A stretch of 64,000 bases of DNA from Candidatus Aminicenantota bacterium (GTDB lineage: Bacteria; Acidobacteriota; Aminicenantia; S016-38): NCBI GenBank assembly GCA_027068075.1, contig JAMOUJ010000003.1, forward strand, positions 122,001 through 186,000, given 5' to 3'. Of the stretch, positions 41,781-51,199 are shown piece after piece (the stretch's first letter is position 1; every line of letters starts with the position of its first letter). The translations under genes and the position numbers were made by a program. The notes under the pieces were generated by a model. That model was given only the letters and a program-made list of their open reading frames with translations, searched no databases and was not told the DNA's origin.

Positions 41781-43133
41781 TTATTTTTTGAAGAACTTGA
41801 ACAGTCCCTTCCTTTTTTCCCCTTCCAGGAGTTTTTTCAGTTTAAGGGCCGTGGGATGCTCGGGATCCAGGGCCAGGGCCTTGTTTACGAAACTCAGGGC
41901 CTTGGTCTTAAGTCCCCTCTGGGCATACATGTTGGCAAGAATTATCATGGGTTTGGGATCCCATGGCTGGCGGTTAGCGTAGGCCAGGAGAACCTCCTCC
42001 GCCTCCTTTTCGCTTCCCGGAAGTTTGGACAGGGCCACCCCCTTCCAGAACATGTAGTTGGGATTGTCGGGCTCCATTTGGAAGGCAAGGTTAAAGAGGT
42101 AGGCGGCCTCCTTGTATTTTTTTCGGTTGTACATGGCCTTGCCCTCTTTAAACCGGGTCTCCGGCGAAATGTACTCCCTCTCTTTGAGGGGCTTTTCCTG
42201 GACCAGGGTTTTTAGATACTCCTCCCTCCTCTTGGGGTCCGAAAGAACCTCGTAGGCGGAGTTGATCTCCCTGAAGACCCTGGAGGCCATCTCCTGAATT
42301 TCCTTGTCTTCCTTGTTGAAGCGGTCGGGGTGGAATTTTTTAGAAAGGCGAAAATAGGCGCTTTTTATCTCATCGGTGGAGGCCTTCTTATCCACCCCCA
42401 GGAGTTCCCAGTGGTCCACGAACCCAATTTTGGAATGGAATTCTCTGAGTTCCTCCACCAGGTCCGAGGCCTTTCGGGTCTTTATAAAACCCAGGGCATA
42501 TAGGGTAAACAGCATGCGCAGGAACTTCCCCTCGGGAAGGTTGAGATCCGCAGGCTTAGGAGGAGTGCCGGCTCCTATGATCTTCAGAAGCCTCAGTTCC
42601 TTCTCGCTCAGGAGTTTCTCCAGTTCCCTGGGATACTGGGAGGAGACTTCCAGTTCGGCGCTTAGGAGGTGGCTGGCCGGGCTGGCGTCTTCAATCCTCC
42701 TGAGGCCCTCCACCACCAGGGGAACTAAAGGGAGATCCGCATTAAAGGCCTTGTTGGGGTTTTCCCGGTTGGACTCCCACCGGTACTCCACATGGAAGAG
42801 TTTTAAGGATGCTATAAAAATCTCCTTAGTCTGATGGACCAGTATGTCGTTGAGGATTCTCTCGTCCAGAAAACCAAGTTCCACCAGCCGTTTGCCTATT
42901 CTGGATTGATACTCCGTCTGGAGAAGTTTTTCAATGTCGTTCTGGAGGTGAATTCCGAAGATCTTTACGAAGGCTCCAAACCTTTCCTCCGTGGAGTTGG
43001 ATACCGAATATACCAGACGGGAATTGAAGAAATAATGCTCCCGCCTTATGTTGTCCTTGTCAACGATGAGCCTCCCCGTCTTGGAGGTATTGAAAAACTT
43101 TCTTAGAAAAAGGGATATATTTTCAATTTTCAT
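41781..43133 (-). CDS. DUF4388-DnaJ-TPR fusion protein
   Basis: 450 residues in three parts. Residues 1-115 resemble DUF4388/PATAN domains ([39 protein letters not shown]). A J-domain at about 240-300 has the HPD motif ([18 protein letters not shown]). TPR-like repeats at about 325-435 include [20 protein letters not shown]. It could couple DnaK to a regulatory or motility protein, but this is inference. The ATG at 43133 has no ribosome-binding site and lies 18 bp downstream of tRNA-Ser; TTG at 43139 is an alternative. Confidence 0.85.
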   Translation of the reverse strand: MKIENISLFLRKFFNTSKTGRLIVDKDNIRREHYFFNSRLVYSVSNSTEERFGAFVKIFGIHLQNDIEKLLQTEYQSRIGKRLVELGFLDERILNDILVHQTKEIFIASLKLFHVEYRWESNRENPNKAFNADLPLVPLVVEGLRRIEDASPASHLLSAELEVSSQYPRELEKLLSEKELRLLKIIGAGTPPKPADLNLPEGKFLRMLFTLYALGFIKTRKASDLVEELREFHSKIGFVDHWELLGVDKKASTDEIKSAYFRLSKKFHPDRFNKEDKEIQEMASRVFREINSAYEVLSDPKRREEYLKTLVQEKPLKEREYISPETRFKEGKAMYNRKKYKEAAYLFNLAFQMEPDNPNYMFWKGVALSKLPGSEKEAEEVLLAYANRQPWDPKPMIILANMYAQRGLKTKALSFVNKALALDPEHPTALKLKKLLEGEKRKGLFKFFKK

Positions 43134-43150
43134 TGCCAAAAATAAAAAAC

Positions 43151-43242
43151 TGGCGGAGGGAGAGGGATTCGAACCCCCGTCCCGGCTCCCGCCGGGAAGC
43201 GGTTTTCAAGACCGCCGCCTTAAACCACTCGGCCATCCCTCC
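43151..43242 (-). tRNA. tRNA-Ser (anticodon UGA)
   Basis: A 92-nt class II tRNA with encoded CCA. On the minus strand: acceptor GGAGGGA paired with TCCCTCC, D-arm GCCGAGTGGTTTAAGGC, anticodon loop CTTGAAA, a long variable arm and GGTTCGAATCC T-arm. It lies 11 bp downstream of serS and 17 bp upstream of the DnaJ/TPR gene, so synthetase and cognate tRNA are likely in one transcript. Confidence 0.97.
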
Positions 43243-43253
43243 TGGGGGATATT

Positions 43254-44534
43254 TTACCACCTTCCTCCTATAAGGGTCATCCCCCCCATGTAAGGCCGGA
43301 GGGCCTCCGGAACGGTTATGGTTCCGTCCGGATTCTGGTAGTTCTCCATGATGGCCGCCACGGTCCTTCCCACGGCCAGGCCCGAACCGTTGAGGGTGTG
43401 GAGGAACTCCACCTTCCTGGAGTCCTTCCTCCTGAATTTCAGATTGGCCCTTCTGGCCTGAAAGGCTTCAAAATTGGAGCAGGAGGAAATCTCCACATAC
43501 CTGCCGTAACTGGGCATCCAGACCTCTATGTCGTAGGTCTTGGCTGCGGAAAAACCCAGGTCTCCAGTGCAAAGGGCCACCACCCGGTAGGGAAGGTCCA
43601 GTCTCCTGAGAACCTCCTCGGCATCGCCGGTGAGTTTCTCCAGAATTTCGTAAGAATCCTCGGGCCTGGAATAGACCATGAGTTCCACCTTGTTGAACTG
43701 GTGGAGCCTGATGAGTCCCCGGGTATCTCGGCCTGCGGCCCCGGCCTCGGCCCTGAAACACGGGGTGTAGGACACCAGTTTAATGGGAAGTTCGTCCTCC
43801 TCAAGAATCTCGTCCCTATGAATGTTGGTCAGAGGGACTTCGGCGGTGGGGATAAGATACCACGGCCTTCCTTCTATCTTAAAAAGGTCCTGTTCAAATT
43901 TGGGGAGATTTCCCGTCCCCACCAGGGAATCCCGATGGGCTATAAAGGGGGGAAGAACCTCCAGGTAACCCCGGGAGGTGTGGAGGTCTATCATGAAGGC
44001 CACCAGGGCCCTTTCCAGGGCCGCCAGGGGACCGTAACTCATGGCAAAACGGGCGCCCACTATTTTGGCGGCCCTTTTGAAGTCCAGGAGTCCCAAACGG
44101 GTACCCAGTTCCCAGTGGGGAAGAGGCTGAAACTCAAAATCCCTGGGGGAACCCCAGCGGCGAACCTCCACATTGTCACCTTCGTCCCTGCCCACGGGCA
44201 CCGTCTCGTGGGGAATGTTGGGGATGGTGAGCATGAACTCGTGAAGTTCCGCCTCCACCCTCCGGAGTTCTTCCTCCAGGGCCTTTATCCTCTCGCCTAT
44301 AGCCCTGGTGGCTTCCCGCAGGGCCTGGTCCTCCTTCCCCTGGGCCTTCAGCCGGCCGTATTCCCTGGACTTTTCCTTTCTCTCCCTTCGGAGTTGGTCC
44401 AATTCCCTTTGTATGGACCTCCTCCTCCTGTCCAGGTCCAGAAAGACCTTTACATCTATGTCGTCGTAGCCCCTTTCCTTCAGCCTTCGCTGAACGAAAT
44501 CGGGCTGCTTCCTCAGAAGTTCCCGGTCTATCAT
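43254..44534 (-). CDS. serS: Seryl-tRNA synthetase
   Basis: 426 residues, class II synthetase. N-terminal coiled-coil tRNA-binding arm (about 30-105), then motif 2 ([20 protein letters not shown]) and motif 3 ([18 protein letters not shown]). TAEVPLTN forms part of the serine site. It charges tRNA-Ser, one copy of which lies immediately downstream. It follows the TPR lipoprotein gene by 7 bp. Confidence 0.96.
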   Translation of the reverse strand: MIDRELLRKQPDFVQRRLKERGYDDIDVKVFLDLDRRRRSIQRELDQLRRERKEKSREYGRLKAQGKEDQALREATRAIGERIKALEEELRRVEAELHEFMLTIPNIPHETVPVGRDEGDNVEVRRWGSPRDFEFQPLPHWELGTRLGLLDFKRAAKIVGARFAMSYGPLAALERALVAFMIDLHTSRGYLEVLPPFIAHRDSLVGTGNLPKFEQDLFKIEGRPWYLIPTAEVPLTNIHRDEILEEDELPIKLVSYTPCFRAEAGAAGRDTRGLIRLHQFNKVELMVYSRPEDSYEILEKLTGDAEEVLRRLDLPYRVVALCTGDLGFSAAKTYDIEVWMPSYGRYVEISSCSNFEAFQARRANLKFRRKDSRKVEFLHTLNGSGLAVGRTVAAIMENYQNPDGTITVPEALRPYMGGMTLIGGRW

Positions 44535-44541
44535 CTACAGG

Positions 44542-46260
44542 TCAGGAACCAAGGCTCTCCAGGGCCTTTTTCTTGGCGGCCTTCTTCTCCATGATTTTCT
44601 TGTAAATTTCCATCTCTTTCTTGGCCAGGTTGAGATAGTACTTCTTCTTGGCGGGATAAGCCTTGGCGAATTCCCTGTAGATGAGGTTCTTGTAAACATG
44701 GGCTTCGGCGTAGTCGGGATTGAGTTCCAGAGCCCTGTCCAGGGCCTTAAGCCCCTTCTTCAGGGTGGCAACCCTATCCTTAAGGCTCATAACCCGGCGA
44801 ATATTGTAACTTTTAGCCCAGCAAACCACCGCCATGTAATAATAGGCCTTTTCCTTGTTGGAACTCAGATAAAGGAGTTTAACGGCCTTCTGCCATGCGG
44901 GGTCGTCGGAGAGTTTCATTAACTGGTCCCTCTCGGCATCGCTCATGGTGCCCTTGAACCTCAGGACCTTGGCCTGGGCATCGTATTCAATTTTATCGGA
45001 AAGTTCCGGAGGAAATTCAATCCCTTCGGGGAGTTTCTCCAGGGGAACCTCCGCTATCTTCACCCCGTTCTCTACCTTGGGTTCGGGGATTAGTTCCAGC
45101 CTCTTCTCGTGGGCGGCGATGGATTTGTTCATGAGGGCTATGGCCTTGTCAAATATCTCCTTTTTGCTCTCCTTGGGAAGTTTCCCCACCTGGTTGGAGT
45201 AGAAATTGGCCAGGTAGAGGTAGCCGTCGGGGTCCGTGGGGTCAAGTTCAATTCTCTTCTTGTAGTATTCCTCGGCCTTGTCGTATTTCCCGTACTTGTT
45301 GTAGAACTCCGCCAGAATGTAGTAATACTGAGGGTTGGTGGGCTTCTCGCCGAAGAACATCAGGTAGTATTTCTCGGCATTCTTGAAGTCCCCTATTCTA
45401 TCGTATATCTCCGCCAGGGCCTGGATAGCCTTCTTCTTCTCCTTCTCGTCCTTAACATGGTTCATGTAATAGGTGTAGTGTTTTATGGCCCCCAAGATCC
45501 TCAGCCTGTTTTCAATGTATTTCAGAGCAAAGCCCACATCCTCCCTCTTCACCTCTGGAGGGGCCTCTTCCTTCTGGGCCTCCTCGGCCTTTTCCTGGGC
45601 CTGTTCTGCCTTTTTCTCCTTCTTTACCTTCTTTACCTTTTTGGCCTTCTTGCCCTTGGCGGCCTTCTTCTCCTCCTCGGCGGCCTTCTGGGCTTCTTCC
45701 TCCATCTTCTTCTTGTATTCTTCAAATTCCGCCTTCAGTTTTGGCAGCATTTCATCAAACTTCTGGTTGAAGTAATCCACCAGTTCGTCAGGGCTCAGTT
45801 TCTTTCCGATTATTCTCGTATCGGTTTTGTATATGGAGTCGGTGCTTATATCCTTTCCCCTGAGGGGCTCATACCACTCCGCCTTGAGAAGATAATAGGC
45901 CGCCCTCAGTTTGTCCTCGGTGTCAAGTTTGGCCAAAAATTCCACGAATTCCCTGTCCAGGCCTTTTTTGAGCCCCAGGGCTATAACGGATTTCTCTGCC
46001 CTTTTTCTAAAGGACTCGTTGTCCAGCGCCTGACGGTAAAGACTCTGATAGGAGGTGGCCAGGAAAAAATGGGCCGGCAGAAGGTCCGGATTGTATTTAA
46101 GGGCTTTTTCATACTCTATGGCTGCCTTTTTGAAGTCCTTTTGCATAAAATACTGATTGGCCCTCTTAAAGTGATCCTTCCACTTGAGTTCCCGGCATCC
46201 CGGAAGGATCAACATAAGGACCGCTCCCAAAATCAATAAGATGTTCAGCCTTTTCTTCAT
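44542..46260 (-). CDS. TPR lipoprotein with Lys/Glu/Ala-rich insert
   Basis: 572 residues. MKKRLNILLILGAVLMLILP followed by GC is a lipoprotein signal. TPR repeats begin at once (FKRANQYFMQKDFKKAAIEY) and resume at about 270-355 (KNAEKYYLMFFGEKPTNPQY, KYDKAEEYYKKRIELDPTDP). Between them, about 185-245 is a low-complexity Lys/Ala/Glu coiled coil with KKAKKVKKVKKEKKAEQAQE. A final TPR block with ALDRALELNPDYAEAHVYKN ends the protein. Start at the ATG at 46260, seven bases after GGAGG. Its function is unknown; envelope assembly scaffolding is plausible. Confidence 0.82.
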   Translation of the reverse strand: MKKRLNILLILGAVLMLILPGCRELKWKDHFKRANQYFMQKDFKKAAIEYEKALKYNPDLLPAHFFLATSYQSLYRQALDNESFRKRAEKSVIALGLKKGLDREFVEFLAKLDTEDKLRAAYYLLKAEWYEPLRGKDISTDSIYKTDTRIIGKKLSPDELVDYFNQKFDEMLPKLKAEFEEYKKKMEEEAQKAAEEEKKAAKGKKAKKVKKVKKEKKAEQAQEKAEEAQKEEAPPEVKREDVGFALKYIENRLRILGAIKHYTYYMNHVKDEKEKKKAIQALAEIYDRIGDFKNAEKYYLMFFGEKPTNPQYYYILAEFYNKYGKYDKAEEYYKKRIELDPTDPDGYLYLANFYSNQVGKLPKESKKEIFDKAIALMNKSIAAHEKRLELIPEPKVENGVKIAEVPLEKLPEGIEFPPELSDKIEYDAQAKVLRFKGTMSDAERDQLMKLSDDPAWQKAVKLLYLSSNKEKAYYYMAVVCWAKSYNIRRVMSLKDRVATLKKGLKALDRALELNPDYAEAHVYKNLIYREFAKAYPAKKKYYLNLAKKEMEIYKKIMEKKAAKKKALESLGS

Positions 46261-46289
46261 TGTCTTACCTCCTGCAATTCTCAAGTTTA

Positions 46290-46318
46290 AATATAAAAGG
46301 AATTTCCTCCCTTGTCAA
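46290..46318 (-). promoter_or_regulatory. sigma70-type promoter of the TPR lipoprotein-serS-tRNA-Ser unit
   Basis: On the minus strand a consensus TTGACA (46318-46313), a 17-bp spacer and TATATT (46295-46290) precede the ATG at 46260 by about 30 bp, with GGAGG between. Confidence 0.72.
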
Positions 46319-46329
46319 CCTGGTTGTGG

Positions 46330-46335
46330 TAGAAT
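46330..46335 (+). promoter_or_regulatory. Candidate -10 element of the PBP1A gene
   Basis: TAGAAT ends seven bases before the PBP1A ATG (46343), which has no ribosome-binding site. TTGTCA at 46312-46317 is only 12 bp away, too close for a normal -35. The layout suggests a leaderless message but the promoter is weak. Confidence 0.3.
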
Positions 46336-46342
46336 ATTTCCC

Positions 46343-48628
46343 ATGCAGAAGTGGAAAAAACTGGCCTTCGTTGCGGCGGCGGGAGCCGTCTTCGGGGTAA
46401 TGGTGGGAATCCTGATCAGTTACAGCAAAGACCTGCCCAGAATAGAAGAACTGGAAAGAACCCGTCTGGCCGAATCCACCCAGGTCTTCGCCGACGACGG
46501 CACCATCATGGGAGGATTCGCCATAGAAAAGAGAATCACCGTGCCCTCTGAAAAAATCCCCGATTTCGTAAAAAAGGCCTTTGTGGTGGCCGAAGACCGG
46601 GGTTTTTACCACCACTTCGGGTTCTCCCCCAGAAGAATTTTAAAGGCCATAATCGTGGATCTGACCAAGGGGAAAGCCATCCAGGGGGCCAGCACCATAA
46701 CTCAGCAGTTGGCCAGAATGCTCTTTCTGAACCGGGAAAAAACCCTCAAAAGAAAGATCAAGGAACTACTCCTGGCCATCCAGATAGAGAGGAAGTACTC
46801 CAAGGATCAAATCCTCACCTTTTACCTCAACAACATTTACCTGGGCCACGGGATATACGGGGTGGAAGCCGCCTCCAGGTTTTACTTCGGCAAGCATGTG
46901 TGGGAATTGGAACCCCACGAGGCGGCCACCCTGGCAGCGCTTCCCTCCTCCCCCGCTAAACTTTCTCCCTATGTGGCCCCGGAAAAACTCCTCAAGAGGA
47001 GAAACCGGATCCTCAAGGAGATGGCCGAAGAGCACTACATAACCCGGGAAACATACCAGGAAGAGGTGAAAAAACCCCTGGGAGTGGTGGACATAAAAAA
47101 GAGGGAAGCCAGAATCGTGGGGGCCTACTTCCTGGAGGAAGTGCGGAAATACATCGCCAAAAAATACGGTCCCGAAAAGGTCTATCGGGGAGGGCTTAGG
47201 GTTTACACCACCATGAATGTGAAGATGGAGGAGTGGGCCGAGAAGGCCCTCAGGAACGGGCTTAAAGCCCTGGACAAAAGGAGAGGGTGGAGAAAACCCA
47301 GGAGAAACATCCTCCAGGAGGGAATGGATCCCCAAGAGTTCCAGGCGGAGGAGTGGAAGGAGGGAATAGAAGTGGGCCGATCCTATCCCGCCGTGGTTCT
47401 GGAGGTGGAAACCAAAAGGGCCCGGGTTAAGGTGGGAAAATTCACCCCTTACCTTTACCTCAAGGACGCTTCCTGGACCAGAACCTATTCCCTGAAAAGG
47501 TTGTTCAAGAAGGGGGACATAATCCTGATTAAAGTGGAGGGTAAGGAAGGGGATTCTCTGAAAATCTCCCTGGACCAGGAACCCCTGGTGGAAGGAGCCT
47601 TCATTGCCATAGACCACAGGACCGGTGAAATAAAGGCCATGGTGGGGGGCTACTCCTTCAAGAGAAGCGAATTCAACCGGGCAGTTCAGGCCCATCGCCA
47701 GACGGGCTCCACCATAAAGCCCATAATCTACTCCGCTGCCCTGGAAAACGGATGGACCCCGGCTTCCATAATCATAGACGAACCGGTCAGTTTCGTGGAC
47801 CCCTGGACCGGGGAGGTATGGGAACCCCGCAACTACGATCATGTTTACAAGGGCTGGGTAACCCTCCGCAGGGGTCTGGAGGAAAGCAGAAATGTGGTCA
47901 CCGCTAAACTGGTGGCGGCCCTTACCCCCCAGAAGGTGATAGAATACGCCAGAAAATTCGGCATAACTTCCCCCCTAAAACCCTACCTTTCCATCGCCCT
48001 GGGAGCCTTTGAATCCACCCTTTTAGAAATGACCTCCGCCTTTACGGTATTTCCCAACGGAGGAGTCAGAATTGAACCCTACTTCATCAAAAAAATAGAG
48101 GACAAATACGGCAACCTCCTGGAGGCCCACCGGAGAAAGGTTCACATAGCCCTTTCCCCGGAGGTGGCCTTTCAGATGACCTACATCCTGGAGGGCGTGG
48201 TCCGCCGGGGAACGGGCTGGAGGGCCAGGGTTTTGAAGAGGCCCGTGGGAGGAAAGACCGGAACCACCAACGAATACACCGATGCGTGGTTCGTGGGTTT
48301 CTCCCCCTCCATCACCGCCGGGGTGTGGGTGGGCTTTGACCTGAAAAAATCCCTGGGAAGGGGAGAAACGGGTTCCAGGGCAGCCTCCCCCATCTGGGTG
48401 GAATTCATGAAAAAATACTTTGAAGGAAGGCCCGTGGAGAATTTCAAAGTGCCCCCCAACATAATTTTCGTAAAAATAGACTCCTACACTGGAAAACTGG
48501 TGATGCCCTTCTGCCTCCACACCATAAACGAGGCCTTTACCCCCGGCACCGAACCCCGGGAATTCTGCACCGAGGAAGACCACCTCCATGTCCTGGATTA
48601 TTATCACCGGATAACCCCCGAAGAGTGA
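46343..48628 (+). CDS. mrcA: Penicillin-binding protein 1A (bifunctional)
   Basis: 761 residues, class A PBP. One N-terminal membrane anchor (about 8-27). The GT51 transglycosylase has catalytic Glu84 in AEDRGFYHHFGFSPRRI and the GASTITQQLARMLFLNREKT motif. The transpeptidase has the SxxK serine near residue 456 (RQTGSTIKPI), SxN in LEESRNVVTA and KTGT in VGGKTGTTNEYTDAWFVGF. It polymerises and cross-links peptidoglycan. I chose the ATG at 46343, immediately before the anchor; the longer reading overlaps the divergent promoter. A solute-binding lipoprotein follows by GTGA overlap. Confidence 0.95.
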   Translation: MQKWKKLAFVAAAGAVFGVMVGILISYSKDLPRIEELERTRLAESTQVFADDGTIMGGFAIEKRITVPSEKIPDFVKKAFVVAEDRGFYHHFGFSPRRILKAIIVDLTKGKAIQGASTITQQLARMLFLNREKTLKRKIKELLLAIQIERKYSKDQILTFYLNNIYLGHGIYGVEAASRFYFGKHVWELEPHEAATLAALPSSPAKLSPYVAPEKLLKRRNRILKEMAEEHYITRETYQEEVKKPLGVVDIKKREARIVGAYFLEEVRKYIAKKYGPEKVYRGGLRVYTTMNVKMEEWAEKALRNGLKALDKRRGWRKPRRNILQEGMDPQEFQAEEWKEGIEVGRSYPAVVLEVETKRARVKVGKFTPYLYLKDASWTRTYSLKRLFKKGDIILIKVEGKEGDSLKISLDQEPLVEGAFIAIDHRTGEIKAMVGGYSFKRSEFNRAVQAHRQTGSTIKPIIYSAALENGWTPASIIIDEPVSFVDPWTGEVWEPRNYDHVYKGWVTLRRGLEESRNVVTAKLVAALTPQKVIEYARKFGITSPLKPYLSIALGAFESTLLEMTSAFTVFPNGGVRIEPYFIKKIEDKYGNLLEAHRRKVHIALSPEVAFQMTYILEGVVRRGTGWRARVLKRPVGGKTGTTNEYTDAWFVGFSPSITAGVWVGFDLKKSLGRGETGSRAASPIWVEFMKKYFEGRPVENFKVPPNIIFVKIDSYTGKLVMPFCLHTINEAFTPGTEPREFCTEEDHLHVLDYYHRITPEE

Positions 48629-50088
48629 AAAAAACAGTTTTTCTCCTTTTAGTTCTTCTTTGGGCGTGCGGAAAAAATCCGAAGGCCTCCCCCTACATAC
48701 GGGTGGCCCTGGAGAATTACCCCATAAGCCTGGACCCCAGGGTGGGAACGGACCAGGCTTCCCAGAGGATACACCAGGTCCTCTTCCGGGGACTTCTCCG
48801 CCGGGAAAGGGACGGGAGGTTGACCCCGGACCTGGCGGAGGAGTTTCACCGGGAGGGCAAAACCAGGTTCGTCTTTAAGGTAAAAAGGGGAATAAAATTC
48901 TGCCACGGCCGGGAGATCACCGCTGAAGATGTGGCCTACACCTACAATTCTCTCCTGGAAGGGAAAATTCGGAGCATAAGAAAAGGGGCCCTGTGGATGG
49001 TGAAGGAGGTAAGGGCCCGGGGCCGTGAGGTGATTTTTGAACTTCGCAAACCCTACTCCTCCTTCCTGATAAACGCCACCCTGGGAATCGTGCCCCGGGG
49101 GGCAGGAAGGGACTTCGGAGACCACCCGGTGGGAAGCGGCCCCTACTGTGTGGAGAAAAAGGATCGGGAGGAAATCCTCCTTCTTCCAAATCCCCACCAG
49201 CCCACTTCAAGAAACCGGGGGATAAGAATAAGGTTTATCCCCGACGAAGTCACCCGGGCCCTGGAACTGGAGGCCGGTGGAATAGACCTGGTGGTCAACG
49301 GGTTCTCCCCCGACACCCTCTTTGAACTCTCCAGGAACAAAGGCCTGGAAATAAAAAGGGTTACAGGAGGAAACTTCGCCTACATCGGTTTGAACTTCAG
49401 GGATAAACATCTGAGAAAGAGGAGGGTGCGCCTGGCCCTGGGCTACGCCATAGACCGGGAAAGTATAGTTAAAAACCTCCTCAGGGGGTATGCCACCGTG
49501 GCCAATACCATAATCCCCCCACATCTCATCTGGCACGAAGGGGAGGTCTTCTCCTTCCACTACTCCCCGGATAAGGCCCGTCAATTATTGGTGGAGGCAG
49601 GATTCCCTCGCATCTCTCTGGAGTTTAAGTGCGCCTCCCGGCGTCTTGCCCGCCAACTGGCCCAGGTCCTCAAATACCAGATGGGAAAGGCAGGAATTAA
49701 CCTGAAGGTGAACTGCGGGGAATTCTCCTATTTCTACTCGCAGATACTGAAGGGGAACTTCCAACTCTATTTCCTCATGTGGGTAGGGATCTCCGACCCC
49801 GACATACTCCGATTCGTGTATCACTCCAATTCCATCCCCCCCAACGGAGCCAACCGGGGCGGATACAAAAATCCCGTGGTGGACCGGCTAATTGAGGAGG
49901 CGGAGGCCACCTACGATCCGAAGAAGAGGAAGGAAATTTACTCCAGGATTCAGAAAATCGTGGCCCGGGATGTAGTTTACATTCCCCTTTGGTACCCGGA
50001 CTCCGTGGCGGTTTTCAGAAGGGGCTTAAAGGGGGTGGAGGTTTACCCCAACGGAGACCTCACCTTCCTTCCGAAGGTGCACTTTTGA
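48625..50088 (+). CDS. Orphan family-5 solute-binding lipoprotein (DppA/OppA-like)
   Basis: 487 residues. MKKTVFLLLVLLWAC is a lipoprotein signal with Cys15. Family features: RVALENYPISLDPRVGTDQA, FVFKVKRGIKFCHGREITAE followed by DVAYTYNSLL, and HPVGSGPYCVEKKD. RVRLALGYAIDRESIVKNLL is the conserved helix and NRGGYKNPVVDRLIEEAEA the C-terminal signature. No permease or ATPase genes adjoin it; instead it is coupled to PBP1A by a 4-bp overlap, so muropeptide binding is a possible role. The last 29 bp overlap the end of prfB on the other strand. Confidence 0.9.
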   Translation: MKKTVFLLLVLLWACGKNPKASPYIRVALENYPISLDPRVGTDQASQRIHQVLFRGLLRRERDGRLTPDLAEEFHREGKTRFVFKVKRGIKFCHGREITAEDVAYTYNSLLEGKIRSIRKGALWMVKEVRARGREVIFELRKPYSSFLINATLGIVPRGAGRDFGDHPVGSGPYCVEKKDREEILLLPNPHQPTSRNRGIRIRFIPDEVTRALELEAGGIDLVVNGFSPDTLFELSRNKGLEIKRVTGGNFAYIGLNFRDKHLRKRRVRLALGYAIDRESIVKNLLRGYATVANTIIPPHLIWHEGEVFSFHYSPDKARQLLVEAGFPRISLEFKCASRRLARQLAQVLKYQMGKAGINLKVNCGEFSYFYSQILKGNFQLYFLMWVGISDPDILRFVYHSNSIPPNGANRGGYKNPVVDRLIEEAEATYDPKKRKEIYSRIQKIVARDVVYIPLWYPDSVAVFRRGLKGVEVYPNGDLTFLPKVHF

Positions 50089-51170
50089 ATTTGAACAGGT
50101 ATTCCCTTATGAAGGGGTCCAGGTCCCCATCCAGGACACGCTCCGCCTGGGGGATCTCCAGGCCCGTCCGGTGGTCCCTGACCGCCTTGTAGGGATAAAG
50201 AACATAGGTCCTTATCTGATTTCCCCAGGAAATGTCCTTTTTGTTTTTTTCCAGTTTTTCAATCTTCTCCCTCTTCCGCTGACGCTCCAGTTCGTAGAGC
50301 CTGGAGCGGAGTATCTTCATGGCCAGAGCACGGTTTTTATGCTGGGACCGTTCGTTTTGAATGGATACCACTATTCCCGTGGGTATGTGGGTGATTCTGA
50401 CGGCGGATTCGGTTTTGTTTACATGCTGGCCGCCGTGGCCTGAGGCCCTGAAGGTTTCAATTTTCAATTCCTTGGGGTCTATCTCCAACTCCACATCCTC
50501 GTCCACCTCCGGGTAAACGAAAACCGAGGTGAAGGAGGTGTGGCGGCGGCGGTTGGCGTCAAAAGGGGAAATCCTTATTAGGCGGTGAACTCCGCTTTCC
50601 CCCTGAAGGAGTCCGAAGGCGTAGGGACCCTCAATTCTTATGGTGGCCCTTTTAATTCCGGCCTCCTCCCCCTCCTGAAGTTCAAGAATCTCGGCCCTGT
50701 AGCCCTTCTGCTCAGCCCACCTCAGGTACATGCGGAGGAGCATCTGGGCCCAATCCTGGCTTTCGGTGCCTCCGGCGCCGGGGTGAATGGTCAAAAGGGC
50801 GTTCCTTTCCTCGTCCTCACTGGTGAAGAGGTTTTTAATTTCCTCTTCCTGGATTATCCTCTCCAATCCCCGAAGGCTTTCCTCCACCTCCCCGGGGGAG
50901 GTTTCTTCGTAAAGTTCCACATGGAGTTCCGCATCCTCCAGGGCGTCCTTCATCCGGCGGTAGGAGGAGAGTTTATCCTCCACCACCTTCTTTTTTCTTC
51001 CCAGTTCCCTGGCCCTGGAGGGGTTCTGGCTCCAGAGGGAAGGGGAAGAAAGTTCCTTCTCTATTTCCTCAAGTTTGTTTTCCAGACCCTGAGGGTCAAA
51101 GATACCCCCTTAATTTCTCAAATTTCCCCCTCAATTCCTGCAATTTCTTTTCGGCTTCGTAGCGTTCCAT
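50060..51170 (-). CDS. prfB: Peptide chain release factor 2 with programmed +1 frameshift
   Basis: 369 residues after frameshifting. From ATG 51170 (after AGGAGG) the zero frame reads 24 codons ending LRGYL and meets TGA at 51098-51096; the +1 frame then continues DPQGLENKLEEIEKE to the stop at 50060. The site at 51110-51095 has the internal Shine-Dalgarno AGGGGG, slippery CTT and stop TGA followed by C, the classical RF2 autoregulatory signal. RF2 motifs: SPF anticodon tripeptide in RISPFDANRRRHTSF and catalytic GGQ in ASGHGGQHVNKTESAVR. It terminates at UGA and UAA. Confidence 0.96.
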
Positions 51171-51188
51171 GGCCTTCCTCCTGGAAAT

Positions 51189-51197
51189 ATTATAACA
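51189..51197 (-). promoter_or_regulatory. Extended -10 promoter candidate for prfB
   Basis: TGT-TATAAT on the minus strand (51197-51189) is an extended -10 element between the AlkP gene stop (51200) and prfB ATG (51170). There is no good -35. It would let prfB be expressed independently of the rpoBC operon. Confidence 0.4.
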
Positions 51198-51199
51198 AT

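Noticed and set aside
43048-43293. Plus-strand reading frame containing [12 protein letters not shown]
   Set aside because: It is the antisense of tRNA-Ser; this peptide pattern is a well-known false gene product of antisense tRNA reading.
46184-46342. Upstream extension of PBP1A by 53 residues
   Set aside because: It runs antisense through the start and promoter of the TPR lipoprotein and places non-membrane sequence before the anchor.
50060-50986. prfB as a shorter gene starting at 50986
   Set aside because: It would lack the first 61 residues of RF2; the frameshift site and an upstream ATG with AGGAGG explain the missing part.
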